Source: Lentisphaerota bacterium
Lineage (GTDB): Bacteria; Verrucomicrobiota; Lentisphaeria; Oligosphaerales; JABHEG01
Direction of reading: 5' to 3'
NCBI GenBank assembly: GCA_018676675.1
Contig: JABHEG010000162.1
Location: 1 to 37,588, forward strand
DNA length: 37,588 bases
The notes under the pieces were generated by a model. It made no database searches and was not told the origin of the DNA. It saw only the letters and a program-made list of their open reading frames with translations. The position numbers and the translations under genes were made by a program. Numbering within the stretch: the stretch's first letter is position 1; every line of letters starts with the position of its first letter. Shown in pieces: positions 1-8,326 of the stretch.

Positions 1-99
1 CGTCTTCTGGAGAGCGGTCGTCCTCGACCGTACCGTCTTCTGGAGAGCGGTCGTCCTCGACCGTACCGTCTTCTGGAGAGCGGTCGTCCTCGACCGTAC
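1..99. repeat. Tandem array of three identical 33-bp hairpin repeats
   Basis: Three perfect head-to-tail copies lie at 1-33, 34-66 and 67-99, and the array may continue off the left edge. Each copy contains the inverted repeat CGGTCG-TCCT-CGACCG (6-bp stem, 4-nt loop) preceded by TGGAGAG. This is the layout of a REP-like palindromic unit. Because 33 is divisible by three, one plus frame stays open through the array, but the perfect copy identity and hairpins argue for non-coding DNA. Confidence 0.9.
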
Positions 100-110
100 G
101 GCTTGCGTGC

Positions 111-140
111 GGCCACGGCGGGGGACCGCCGCTCTCCAAG
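111..140 (-). repeat. Inverted, diverged copy of the 33-bp hairpin repeat
   Basis: Read on the minus strand this stretch starts CTTGGAGAGCGG, like the TTCTGGAGAGCGG core of the array at 1-99. It contains a hairpin of the same geometry, with stem CGGCGG (116-121) pairing CCGCCG (126-131) around a 4-nt loop. GGAGAGCGG at 75-83 is also the exact reverse complement of 129-137. Three direct copies followed by one opposed copy resembles a BIME-type cluster. Confidence 0.65.
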
Positions 141-149
141 GGAACATCC

Positions 150-458
150 GTGCTGACAAGGACAAAGCCAGAGCCCTGCCGGTTGCGGGTGGACCTGACC
201 GAGTATGAGGTGCACGGTATCCCCAAACAAGCCGTTGTGCGCGAATCTGACGACACGCTTGCGATTGAACTTGAGACCGGGGCGTCCATGCTACTCACCG
301 CGCCCGGCGTGCAGACACCGATCGACATTCAGTCGATCACGCCGCAGGAGCAACTGTGCAACACCTTCGGTCTGAACGAGAGGTTCCTCGCCGCACGCGT
401 TGGCAAAGAACGCCCGGAGCGGCTGGCTGTGCGCGGTCGAGGCGTGACCCCTTGGTGA
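150..458 (+). CDS. Small hypothetical protein, 102 aa, possibly a remnant
   Basis: I do not recognise this protein. It starts at GTG 150, with AAGGGA at 138-143 about six bases upstream. Residues from about 14 to 75 look protein-like, with mixed charged and hydrophobic positions and a strand-rich appearance. The last 25 or so residues are arginine-rich and less convincing. It lies between the hairpin array and sulfatase 1, which starts 96 bases after its stop. The frame stays open to the left edge through the repeats, so it could instead be the 3' end of a longer broken gene. No signal peptide or membrane segment is visible. A chance ORF in GC-rich DNA cannot be excluded. Confidence 0.4.
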   Translation: MLTRTKPEPCRLRVDLTEYEVHGIPKQAVVRESDDTLAIELETGASMLLTAPGVQTPIDIQSITPQEQLCNTFGLNERFLAARVGKERPERLAVRGRGVTPW

Positions 459-554
459 CGTGAGCAACCACCCACGGAGTTTCGTGAGCTTCTGCATCGC
501 CTTGCACAGGCCTGAACCGCCAACAGCGACACCAGAGAGAGACGGTAGAACGAC

Positions 555-2015
555 ATGAACCAGCCAAACATCATCCTCATCATCTGCGATCAGTGGCGGG
601 GCGACTGCCTGAGCGTTGCCGGTCACCCGACCGTCGAGACGCCCAATATCGATTCTCTGGCTCGCCAGGGATGCTACTTCGGTCAGGCCTACAGCAGCAG
701 TCCTTCCTGTATCGCGGCCAGAGCATCCCTGTTTACCGGTATGAGCCCGTTCCAGGCGGGTCGGTCAGGTTACCGGGATCAAGTGCCGTGGAACTATGAC
801 CGGATGCTCCCCCAGCTTCTGGCTGATGCCGGCTATCAGACCCACTGCTCAGGCAAGACTCACTTCTTCCCTCAACGCAAGCACTGTGGCTTCCACTCGC
901 ACGAGTCCTATGAGGGAAGCCAGGACTTTGACGGGCGCTACGTCAACGATTACCGCGAGTGGTTGCGTGACAAGACCGGCGGCGAATTCGAGGAGTGGGA
1001 TCACGGGCTCAACGACAACTCCTGGATGTGCCGTCCCAGTCAGCTTCCCGAGAACCTCCACAATAATTGGTGGACCATGAGCGCTGCACTGGACTTCCTC
1101 AAGCGCCGGGACCGCACCCGTCCTTACTTCCTGAATATCTCGTTCCATCGCCCACACCCTCCCATCGATCCGCCTCAGAACTACTATGATATGTACCGCG
1201 ACCGACCGCTTGAGGATGTCCCTGTCGGGGATTGGCGTCCGAAGGATCTGGGCCCCGTCAGAGCCATGAGCACCGGTCAGGGCGTTCTCCCCAAGAGCAT
1301 CCTCGACAATAGCCGGCGCGGCTACTACGCCCAACTGGCTCATCTCGACAACATGATCGGGCGGCTCTTGGTGTCGTTCCGGAACCTCAAAGAGGAAGAG
1401 CCCTGGATTCTCTTCACGTCCGACCACGGCGAGCTCCTTGGCGATCATCACCATTTTGGTAAGTCGCTGCCCTATGAGGGCTCGGCACGAATCCCCTTGG
1501 TTATCAAGCCGCCTAAGGCTGCTCGGGCGGGGGAAACGGGGCTGGTATCGCGCCCCGCCGTTATAGAGGACATCTACCCCACTATCCTGGAAATCGCTGG
1601 TCTGGATGCGGACCCCCGACTGGATTCCCACAGCTTACTGCCGCTGTTGGGTGAAGGGGCCCCACTCGATCGCGACGTGATCCACGCCGAGCATGCTCAT
1701 CCCGGTCGTGGGCACGGCCTCTGGCACATGCTGAGTGACGGACATCATAAGTACGTCTGGTGGACCGCCGACGGCCGGGAGCTGCTTTTCGATCTGGAAG
1801 AAGATCCGCAGGAGACCAGAGACCTTTCAGGGAAGCAACCCGATCTCTGCGAGACCTGGCGCCAGCGACTCGCCACGTACCTGCACGAGAAGCAGGGCTA
1901 TGACCAGCTCTCTGACGGTGTGCGTCTGAAGACCGGTGTAAAAGTGGACGTGTTCAGGCCGTGGGCCGAGATCGGCGTGTTCGAACACCAAGGAGCAACG
2001 GAAGCAACGCCATGA
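555..2015 (+). CDS. Sulfatase 1 (S1 type, no signal peptide)
   Basis: Predicted formylglycine-dependent sulfatase, 486 aa, hydrolysing a sulfate ester on a sugar or similar small molecule. The N-terminus NIILIICDQ gives the first metal-site residues D12 and Q13. The maturation motif is C52-I-A-A-R56, which fits C-x-(P/A)-x-R, so C52 would be converted to formylglycine. The second metal motif TSDHGE is at about 288-293 (D290, H291), followed by GDHHHFGK. The protein begins directly with the sulfatase core and has no leader, so it should be cytoplasmic. The length is typical of the family. It is the first confident gene of the plus-strand run. Substrate specificity cannot be read from the sequence. 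A phosphodiesterase or phosphonate hydrolase of the same superfamily is less likely because the C-x-A-x-R motif is intact. Confidence 0.93.
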   Translation: MNQPNIILIICDQWRGDCLSVAGHPTVETPNIDSLARQGCYFGQAYSSSPSCIAARASLFTGMSPFQAGRSGYRDQVPWNYDRMLPQLLADAGYQTHCSGKTHFFPQRKHCGFHSHESYEGSQDFDGRYVNDYREWLRDKTGGEFEEWDHGLNDNSWMCRPSQLPENLHNNWWTMSAALDFLKRRDRTRPYFLNISFHRPHPPIDPPQNYYDMYRDRPLEDVPVGDWRPKDLGPVRAMSTGQGVLPKSILDNSRRGYYAQLAHLDNMIGRLLVSFRNLKEEEPWILFTSDHGELLGDHHHFGKSLPYEGSARIPLVIKPPKAARAGETGLVSRPAVIEDIYPTILEIAGLDADPRLDSHSLLPLLGEGAPLDRDVIHAEHAHPGRGHGLWHMLSDGHHKYVWWTADGRELLFDLEEDPQETRDLSGKQPDLCETWRQRLATYLHEKQGYDQLSDGVRLKTGVKVDVFRPWAEIGVFEHQGATEATP

Positions 2016-2054
2016 AGCGTAGCCACGCCCCCAATACTACTAACCTTCTCTGGA

Positions 2055-2131
2055 GACGGTCGCGGCATGGCAGCCCCTCCCACTCTCGAGAAGCAAGTAA
2101 TGTGGGAGGCGGTGCCACCCGGCGACTCTTC
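2055..2131. repeat. Head-to-head pair of GTGGGAGG-family repeats
   Basis: The arm at 2055-2083 reads on the minus strand GTGGGAGGGGCTGCCATGC followed by CGCGACC. The arm at 2102-2131 reads on the plus strand GTGGGAGGCG, eight variable bases, then CGGCGAC. Both match the two cleaner copies at 29588-29618 and 29693-29723; I count roughly 22 of 30 positions for the second arm and a similar share for the first. Opposed orientation lets the pair fold, with CCTCCCAC 2076-2083 pairing GTGGGAGG 2102-2109. It occupies the leader between sulfatase 1 and DUF4838 protein A. Confidence 0.7.
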
Positions 2132-2238
2132 GGCCAGACACGAGGCGCAGAGAAAGTTGATAGCATTGGCCATGCCTCCCCTCCTCGGGACGGCTGTGGA
2201 TCTGCCTCGTCTTCCTGCTTCGGAAGGAGTGACAAAGA

Positions 2239-5200
2239 ATGAGACGTTGGTTTGGCATCCGTGGGACAATTCTGTTGGCGGGGTTCGTGGGGTGCATCAT
2301 GCCCGGTCGGGTGTCGGCTGCCACGCTGACGTTGGCACAGGAGGGGAAGACAGCCTACACCATCGTGGAGGCAGACACGGCCACTGAGCCGGAGGCGTAC
2401 GCAGCCAAGGAACTGGCCGAATTCCTTGGCCGCGTGACTGGGGCGACATTCCCAACCGTTGCGGAGAGCGCAGCAGGAGGAGACGCGCCGCGAATCTACG
2501 TGGGCTGGACCGAGTTCGCCGCGAGCAACGGCATCGATGGGGCCGCACTGGGGGAGGAGGAATGGATCATCCGCACAGTCGGCAACGACTTGATCCTCAC
2601 CGGCGGGCGGCCCCGCGGCACCATGTACGCGGTCTACGAGTTCCTGGAGGACTACGTCGGTTGTCATTGGCTGGACCGCAAGACTGAGGTGATCCCGTCG
2701 AAGCCGACGCTCGAGATCGGGTCGCTGAACGTTCAGGCCAAGCCGGCGTTCTGGCAACGCGCCCTCGGGTCGCCGACGGGTACGCCGGACGACAAGTGGC
2801 GTTTCATGATCCGTAACAAGAACTTCCGCTACGATTTTCGCGGCCGGGCGGCCAGTGGCTTCTTCCCAAAAGGCGCGTTCAGCCGTGTCGCCAGCTCCCG
2901 AACAAGCGTCCATAGCTTCTCGATATTTGTCAACGGCAAGGACTGGTTTGACTCGCATCCTGAGTACTTCTCGCTCGTACGCGGGAAGCGCATCCCAGCC
3001 CTCTCTTCTGCCGGCCCCGGCCAGCTCTGTTTGACCCATCCTGATGTCCTCAAACTGACGACAGAGAAGCTGCGCGAGTTCATCGCTGCGGATCGGGCTG
3101 AAGCCACGGCCAACGGCCTTCACCCCCCCAAGGTCTACTGGATCAACCAGAATGATGTTTACGCCGCTCACTGCGAGTGCTCCGGTTGCAGAGCGATCGT
3201 CGAACGCGAAGGTGGCGAAAGCGGGCCGTTGATCGCGTTCCTTAACGCCGTCGCGCAGGCGATCGAGGCCGACTATCCTGATGTCCTCGTCGGCACGATC
3301 GCCTACAACCAGACGTCGCCTCCGCCAAAGCACATTCGCCCGCGCAACAACGTCTTGGTGGGCTGGTGCGATGTCTACAGCCGATGCGACGGCATCCGCC
3401 CGCTCACACACCCGTACAACACCCGCAACTGCAAGGAGATCACGGGCTGGGGGAGAATTGCCCCGCGCCTCGCGATCGGCGACGATTATTGGACGGCGCT
3501 GAGCTACTACAAGTATTTCCCAACCCCCTACGCGATGATCGACTGCGTGGCGGCGGACCTGAAGCTGTTTGCCGACCTGGGTGTCGATAGCTTTTACGCG
3601 GAGACTGCAGACTACATGGACGCGAGCCAGCAGTTCGTACCCCTTAAGTTCTGGCTCGCCTACCAGTTGCTGGTCGATCCTCATCAACCCGCAGAGCCGC
3701 TGGTCAAGACGTTCACGGATGGCTATTTCGGGGCAGCAGCGGGCAAGATGCGCGACTACTTGCGGTACTTACGCGGGAGGATCGACGCGGAGGCCCAGTT
3801 CAAGATGCTGCGGGACGAGCCGCACAAACTCGCTTACCTGGACCGGTCGTTCTTTCAGATCTCGGAGACGCTGTTTGACGAGGCAGAAGCGTTGGTGCAA
3901 GCCGGGGGCCTGCAGGCAAAGCACATCGAGGTCGAACGCTTCGCTCTCGATGGGGCCTTGCTCTTCATGTGGCCCTGGCTGGAGCGGAAGCTGCCGGCGG
4001 GGGAGACGTTGCCCTTCGAACGCGACACCTTGATTCAGCGTTACGAGCGCGGCTGGAAGTCCCTCATCTCCTCCCGATACTCCAGAGTCTACACCCGCCA
4101 CAGTCTTTCGCTGAATAAGGACGGCAAGCTACTGGAACGAATGCTTGGCCTCTTCCAGGATCCGCAGCTGCCGGAGCCATTCCGCGACCTGCCCCCGCAC
4201 GATATCGCTGACTTCAACTGGTTGACGTTCTCGCAGATCCGTCCGCGTCAGGCGTTTGTTCCCGACGACGAGGCCACCGGTGGGATGACGGCGACCTTTA
4301 GGGAGCTGAGTAGAATCCAGAAAGCGGAGAAGGACGGAAACAAGACCGGCGCCGCCGCCGAGGAGCAGCACCGCAAGCCGTTAACCCTCGGCGTTACAGG
4401 GGGAGTGACGATTGCATTGAGCCCCGAACAGATCCCCCGGGACGAGACCTACCACCTCCACAGTATTGGGCGGATCCGGATCAAGCCGGGGACGATGGTG
4501 TGGGCGTTGGAGGGCAAGCGGCTCGGGGTCAACGTCGACCGCGTCTTTGTGCCCGGGGCTGACGACCCAGCCGCCAATGACTGGAACGCACACGTTTCCC
4601 TTAAGCTCCAGGGCCCCGCCTACGTGAAGGGCTCGACCAAGCCCAACGGCGCCTGGATGGATCGCGTTCTGTTGGTCAGGCCCCAGCCAGGGGAAGAAGT
4701 CAGCGAAGCCTACGAGCAACAGCTGGTGGAAGAGCGCCGTCGCGCGGCCTTGCGATCGAGCGCAAAGGCGCCGCGACTCGCGGAGGACGCCGGTGGTGAT
4801 CCCATGAAGGTGAACTGGGTCGACGCCGGTGGCGAGAGTCGCTGGTGGACGCTGAAGGGAGAGCAGACGGGTCGCGAGGTCTCGGCGCAGTTCGTCCACG
4901 ACGGAACATGGCTGTACGTCCGGTTGCAGGAGAGAATGGACTCCGCCAAGCTCGTGCGGGACCCGGGAGTCTGGCACGGAGACGACTGGGAGCTGCTCTT
5001 CGCCGCAAAGCGCGGCGTCAAACCGTACCGACAGCTCGCCGTCAACCCAGACAGCAAGTTCCTGGAGCTGGCCTATGGTGAGCCGGAGTGGAAGAGCGGA
5101 GCAAACGTGGTCTCCAGAACAGAGCAGGGCGCCTGGACGGTGGGGTTGGCTTTGCCCTTGAACCGACTGGTTCCCGGCGGCGCGAAGCCGGGACAGGCGA

Positions 5201-5307
5201 TCCACGTCAACATTCTGCGTGGGGGCAAAGAGAATCTCGTCTGGAGCCCGACGTTCGGGGACAAATTCCACGCATTGGAGCGGTTCGGGGAGATCGTGTT
5301 GGAGTGA
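2239..5307 (+). CDS. DUF4838 protein A with C-terminal CBM9-like domain, exported
   Basis: This 1022-aa exported protein has an N-terminal signal peptide (charged MRR, hydrophobic core, likely cleavage after VSA near residue 27). Residues of about 30-150 look like the alpha-glucuronidase-type N-terminal domain that usually precedes DUF4838, which itself spans roughly 150-560. Recognisable DUF4838 features are the HPEYFSL stretch and the motif D-x5-C312-x-C314-x2-C317. A beta-rich module at about 715-815 (TMVWALEGKRLG to MDRVLLV) is shared with protein D at 18366-20813. The C-terminal 190 residues look like a CBM9/DOMON-type carbohydrate-binding domain (GDDWELLFAA). The start is supported by AAGGAG at 2224-2229. 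The family is glycosidase-like (GH20/GH67-related folds) without a firmly assigned activity, so the reaction is left open. Confidence 0.9.
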   Translation: MRRWFGIRGTILLAGFVGCIMPGRVSAATLTLAQEGKTAYTIVEADTATEPEAYAAKELAEFLGRVTGATFPTVAESAAGGDAPRIYVGWTEFAASNGIDGAALGEEEWIIRTVGNDLILTGGRPRGTMYAVYEFLEDYVGCHWLDRKTEVIPSKPTLEIGSLNVQAKPAFWQRALGSPTGTPDDKWRFMIRNKNFRYDFRGRAASGFFPKGAFSRVASSRTSVHSFSIFVNGKDWFDSHPEYFSLVRGKRIPALSSAGPGQLCLTHPDVLKLTTEKLREFIAADRAEATANGLHPPKVYWINQNDVYAAHCECSGCRAIVEREGGESGPLIAFLNAVAQAIEADYPDVLVGTIAYNQTSPPPKHIRPRNNVLVGWCDVYSRCDGIRPLTHPYNTRNCKEITGWGRIAPRLAIGDDYWTALSYYKYFPTPYAMIDCVAADLKLFADLGVDSFYAETADYMDASQQFVPLKFWLAYQLLVDPHQPAEPLVKTFTDGYFGAAAGKMRDYLRYLRGRIDAEAQFKMLRDEPHKLAYLDRSFFQISETLFDEAEALVQAGGLQAKHIEVERFALDGALLFMWPWLERKLPAGETLPFERDTLIQRYERGWKSLISSRYSRVYTRHSLSLNKDGKLLERMLGLFQDPQLPEPFRDLPPHDIADFNWLTFSQIRPRQAFVPDDEATGGMTATFRELSRIQKAEKDGNKTGAAAEEQHRKPLTLGVTGGVTIALSPEQIPRDETYHLHSIGRIRIKPGTMVWALEGKRLGVNVDRVFVPGADDPAANDWNAHVSLKLQGPAYVKGSTKPNGAWMDRVLLVRPQPGEEVSEAYEQQLVEERRRAALRSSAKAPRLAEDAGGDPMKVNWVDAGGESRWWTLKGEQTGREVSAQFVHDGTWLYVRLQERMDSAKLVRDPGVWHGDDWELLFAAKRGVKPYRQLAVNPDSKFLELAYGEPEWKSGANVVSRTEQGAWTVGLALPLNRLVPGGAKPGQAIHVNILRGGKENLVWSPTFGDKFHALERFGEIVLE

Positions 5308-5457
5308 ACCCGGATAGCGTGGAACAGACCCGGTGAACCCACTCGACGTCGACCGAGACTGTCCCCCGCGGCCCCCCGGAATGGATGCGGTTGGTAATCG
5401 TGGTTTTCTCTGGGGCAACGGTATACCAGACAGCACGTAGCCTGAACACCGAATGCT

Positions 5458-5476
5458 CGGTGCCGTCACGGCACCG
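5458..5476 (+). promoter_or_regulatory. Perfect hairpin just upstream of an oxidoreductase ribosome binding site
   Basis: CGGTGCCG (5458-5465) pairs exactly with CGGCACCG (5469-5476) around a TCA loop. Only three bases separate it from the Shine-Dalgarno AAGGAGA (5480-5486) of the GTG-start gene at 5491. There is no U-tract, so it is not an ordinary terminator. It could affect translation initiation or protect a processed mRNA end. Its function is inferred. Confidence 0.45.
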
Positions 5477-5490
5477 TTGAAGGAGACACT

Positions 5491-6570
5491 GTGAAGAAGA
5501 AGGTCAAACTGGGGCTGTACGGCTGCGGGAACCGCACACGGGCCTTGTTGGACTCCCTGTTCCTCGACGAGGAGTACGACGTTGTCGCGGCCCATGACAT
5601 ACGGGGGGAATCCACCGAAGCGGCGTGCCGCAAATACGGTGGCAAAGCGTGTGCGACCAGCGAAGAGCTCGTCGCACACCCCGACGTTGAAGCCTTCATG
5701 ATCAGCCTTGACCCGTTTGCACATCCCGCCGCATTCCACGAGACCCTGGAGGCCGGCAAGCCGATTTTTGTCGAGAAGCCGATCGCCATGTCCGCCCGTG
5801 ATGCCTACGACATGATGGTCGCCGCCGAAAGCCGGAATATCCCCGCGCAAGTCGGGTTCATGCGGCGCTATCGCCCGAAGCACGTCGCCGCCCGGGCTTA
5901 CATGGCGGAGAATGATCCCGGCACGCTGTTCAGTGTGAATTGCCGTTGGTTCCACGCTGGCGAGACGGAGATGATCAACATGCTGACCAACCATCCGGAC
6001 AACTTCCGACTGAAGGTGTCCCAGATCCCCTTCCATTGCTGTCACGCGTTAGACGTGATGATGCTCTATGGCGGAGCTGTCAAATCGGTGTCAGCAGTCG
6101 GCCGGAAGGTCATTGAACGCCCGTATCCCAGTCCCGACGAAGTGATTGCCACGCTTGAGTTCGAGAATGGCTGCATGGGTAGCTTTCACTACTGCAGCGT
6201 GTCTTACGCGGGGTGCATTGCCTATCGCGTGCATACCGGGAACTACACGTTGTCGTTCGAGGCTGGGAACTCCCTCACCATCAGCCACCGGCCGCCGCTG
6301 AGGTCCCTGCGCGAAGACGGATCCGGGGACTGCCGCCCCCTCTATCACGGCTGTATCGCGCCGGAGACGCGCCAGTTCTCCGTGAAGACGGTCGATCACC
6401 TGATTATGCTCGACTTCCTGAACAGCGTGCGCACTGGCGCACCCATGAGCGCTCCCATCCGTGCGGGTTACAGGGTCGCGGAGTTGGCCGAGGCGATCGA
6501 GCGGAGTTGGCAGGAGAAACAGACCGTCCAACTGCCACTCACGTTTGACCCCGAGGTCAACGCAGACTGA
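5491..6570 (+). CDS. Gfo/Idh/MocA-family NAD(P)-dependent oxidoreductase
   Basis: Predicted cytoplasmic sugar or inositol dehydrogenase-like protein, 359 aa, a normal length for the family. The Rossmann motif is at the N-terminus (GLYGCGNRTR, about residues 9-18). The family E95-K96-P97 motif follows and supplies the catalytic lysine. The second conserved motif H185-x-x-D188 lies in HCCHALDVM. The start is GTG 5491 with a strong Shine-Dalgarno AAGGAGA at 5480-5486. It sits between a DUF4838 protein and sulfatase 2, as expected for a step that oxidises or epimerises a released monosaccharide. The exact substrate is unknown. The family also contains non-dehydrogenase members such as NAD-dependent glycosidases. 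Confidence 0.92.
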   Translation: MKKKVKLGLYGCGNRTRALLDSLFLDEEYDVVAAHDIRGESTEAACRKYGGKACATSEELVAHPDVEAFMISLDPFAHPAAFHETLEAGKPIFVEKPIAMSARDAYDMMVAAESRNIPAQVGFMRRYRPKHVAARAYMAENDPGTLFSVNCRWFHAGETEMINMLTNHPDNFRLKVSQIPFHCCHALDVMMLYGGAVKSVSAVGRKVIERPYPSPDEVIATLEFENGCMGSFHYCSVSYAGCIAYRVHTGNYTLSFEAGNSLTISHRPPLRSLREDGSGDCRPLYHGCIAPETRQFSVKTVDHLIMLDFLNSVRTGAPMSAPIRAGYRVAELAEAIERSWQEKQTVQLPLTFDPEVNAD

Positions 6571-6612
6571 GAAACACCGAGCTTCACCCGTGGCATCGGA
6601 GGAAGGCGGCCC

Positions 6613-8271
6613 GTGCCCCAACAAGCATGCCCCAACATCCTCGTGCTGGTGACCGACCAGCAGCGGTTCGACACCATCGCCGCGGCCGGCTATCCGCACA
6701 TGATCACGCCGAACTTGGACCGACTGGTCCGTGAAGGCTGTCTGTTCCGCTCTGCCTACACGCCCAACCCGATCTGCGTACCGGCGCGGTACCACCTGCT
6801 CACCGGTCTTACCGTGCGACGCCACGGCTTCCACGGCAACAGCGGCACCTCCATGGACGCCGCAATCCCGACCCTTCCGGGTCTGCTGTCAGACGCCGGC
6901 TATGAGACACGCGCCATCGGCAAGATGCACTTCCAGCCACCACGTCGGCACCACGGCTTCGACCGCATGGAACTGAGCGAGGAGACACCGCGCACCCGGG
7001 AATCAGACGAGTACGCCATGTACTTGAAGTCCGTCGGTCTGGGCAACATCCAGAACATCCACGGAATCCGGAATCTGCTCTACGAGGCGCCGCAACGGTC
7101 GCTCGTGCCCGACGAACACCACGGCTCGACCTGGGTCGCCGACCGGACGATCGCCTTCTTGGAAAGCAACCGTGGGCGCCAGCCGTTCTTCTGCTGGTCG
7201 AGCTGGATCGCCCCCCACCCGCCGTTCGATCTGCCGGAATCCGTCGTCGATCTGTACCGCAATGCGGACCTGCCCGAACCCATTCGCGACACGACCGAGC
7301 CCAACGAATTCACCCGGGTCATGGGCGACGACCACACCCTCCCCCCAGCGGAGCAGCGCGAGGCCTACATGCGCCGACGCCGAGAGGCATACTACGCGCA
7401 AATTACCTATGTCGATCGCCAGATCGGTCGCGTCCTCGACACGCTCGAGCGGACCGGGGTGCTCGATAACACGCTGATCATCTTCACGTCCGATCACGGC
7501 GAGATGCTCGGGGACCACGGCTCACACCAGAAGGCACAGCCTTACGACAGTTGCACCCGCATTCCGTTGATCATGCGTTTCCCAGCGCGGATCGCGGCAG
7601 GGGCGGAACGGGACGAGTTCTGCGATCTCAACGATATCCTGCCCACCGTGCTCGATGTAGCCGGCGTGGACTATCCGAGTCCGGACGAGTTGCCCGGCGG
7701 CTCGCTCTTCGGCGACACGAAGGACCGCTCGATCCAATACATGAGCCTGGGCGGGAAAGGCAGGCGCTGGGCCACGGTCCGCGACCGCCGCTTCAAGTAC
7801 ACCTACTACTACGGTCTGCCGTACGCGGAATTGTTCGACATGCAGGATGATCCTGACGAAACGATGAACCTACTTACCACCCAGCCCGATGCCCCGAGGG
7901 TGGTCACTGCTCGGGAGCGGCTGCACCAACTCGTGATCGAGCATGAGGCGCGCTGGGGAATCGAAGGTGAAGCCTTGGATGACAGCGGCGAACTCCGCCG
8001 TTACGAGACGCCCGACCACGGCCCGCCGGATCACGTTGAGCAGCTCCGCGCCCGCCAATTCCCGAAGTTCCCGGCGATGATTGCGGACCCCGCGGAACGC
8101 AACGCCATCAACACCTTCGCTGATGAAGCACTGGCCGCCGTGCGGGACGAGCCCCTGTCGCAACTCGACCGTTTCGACCTCAGCAGCTGGCGCGAACACG
8201 GCGCCGACGCCACATTCCTGGACCGCGTTCAGCCGGGAGTCTCGGACAATACCCAGTCGCGCAGTGAGTAG
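6613..8271 (+). CDS. Sulfatase 2 (S1 type, no signal peptide, long C-terminal tail)
   Basis: Predicted formylglycine-dependent sulfatase of 552 aa. The N-terminal metal motif is TDQQR (residues 14-18). The maturation motif is C55-V-P-A-R59, a canonical C-x-P-x-R. The TSDHGEMLGDH motif and the following Q-K-A-Q-P-Y-D-S-C-T-R-I-P segment complete the active site. The start is GTG 6613, preceded by an unusually good Shine-Dalgarno GGAGGAAGG (6598-6606), 42 bases after the oxidoreductase stop. There is no leader peptide, so the protein should be cytoplasmic. About 100 residues after the usual C-terminal subdomain are charged and unassigned. It differs clearly in sequence from sulfatase 1, so the two probably remove different sulfates. 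Confidence 0.93.
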   Translation: MPQQACPNILVLVTDQQRFDTIAAAGYPHMITPNLDRLVREGCLFRSAYTPNPICVPARYHLLTGLTVRRHGFHGNSGTSMDAAIPTLPGLLSDAGYETRAIGKMHFQPPRRHHGFDRMELSEETPRTRESDEYAMYLKSVGLGNIQNIHGIRNLLYEAPQRSLVPDEHHGSTWVADRTIAFLESNRGRQPFFCWSSWIAPHPPFDLPESVVDLYRNADLPEPIRDTTEPNEFTRVMGDDHTLPPAEQREAYMRRRREAYYAQITYVDRQIGRVLDTLERTGVLDNTLIIFTSDHGEMLGDHGSHQKAQPYDSCTRIPLIMRFPARIAAGAERDEFCDLNDILPTVLDVAGVDYPSPDELPGGSLFGDTKDRSIQYMSLGGKGRRWATVRDRRFKYTYYYGLPYAELFDMQDDPDETMNLLTTQPDAPRVVTARERLHQLVIEHEARWGIEGEALDDSGELRRYETPDHGPPDHVEQLRARQFPKFPAMIADPAERNAINTFADEALAAVRDEPLSQLDRFDLSSWREHGADATFLDRVQPGVSDNTQSRSE

Positions 8272-8326
8272 CGATGTGGGCCCATTGAGCCCAGCAGCAC
8301 GATTGCCCCGAAGTGAGGACCATACG

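Noticed and set aside
1..99. CRISPR array
   Set aside because: The units are directly abutting 33-bp repeats with no spacers, and no cas gene is present.
5419..5428. GGTATACC palindrome here and again near 22016-22023 as a possible operator pair
   Set aside because: One copy lies inside coding sequence of the giant gene, and two 8-bp palindromes are not unexpected in 37 kb.
4381..6045. 554-codon minus-strand ORF across DUF4838 protein A and the oxidoreductase
   Set aside because: It spans two well-supported genes and the gap between them and shows no domain features. This is typical antisense openness in GC-rich DNA.
8081..8326. Upstream extension of the GH4 frame
   Set aside because: It overlaps the end of sulfatase 2 and is not GH4-like; the ATG at 8327 begins the dinucleotide-binding strand directly.
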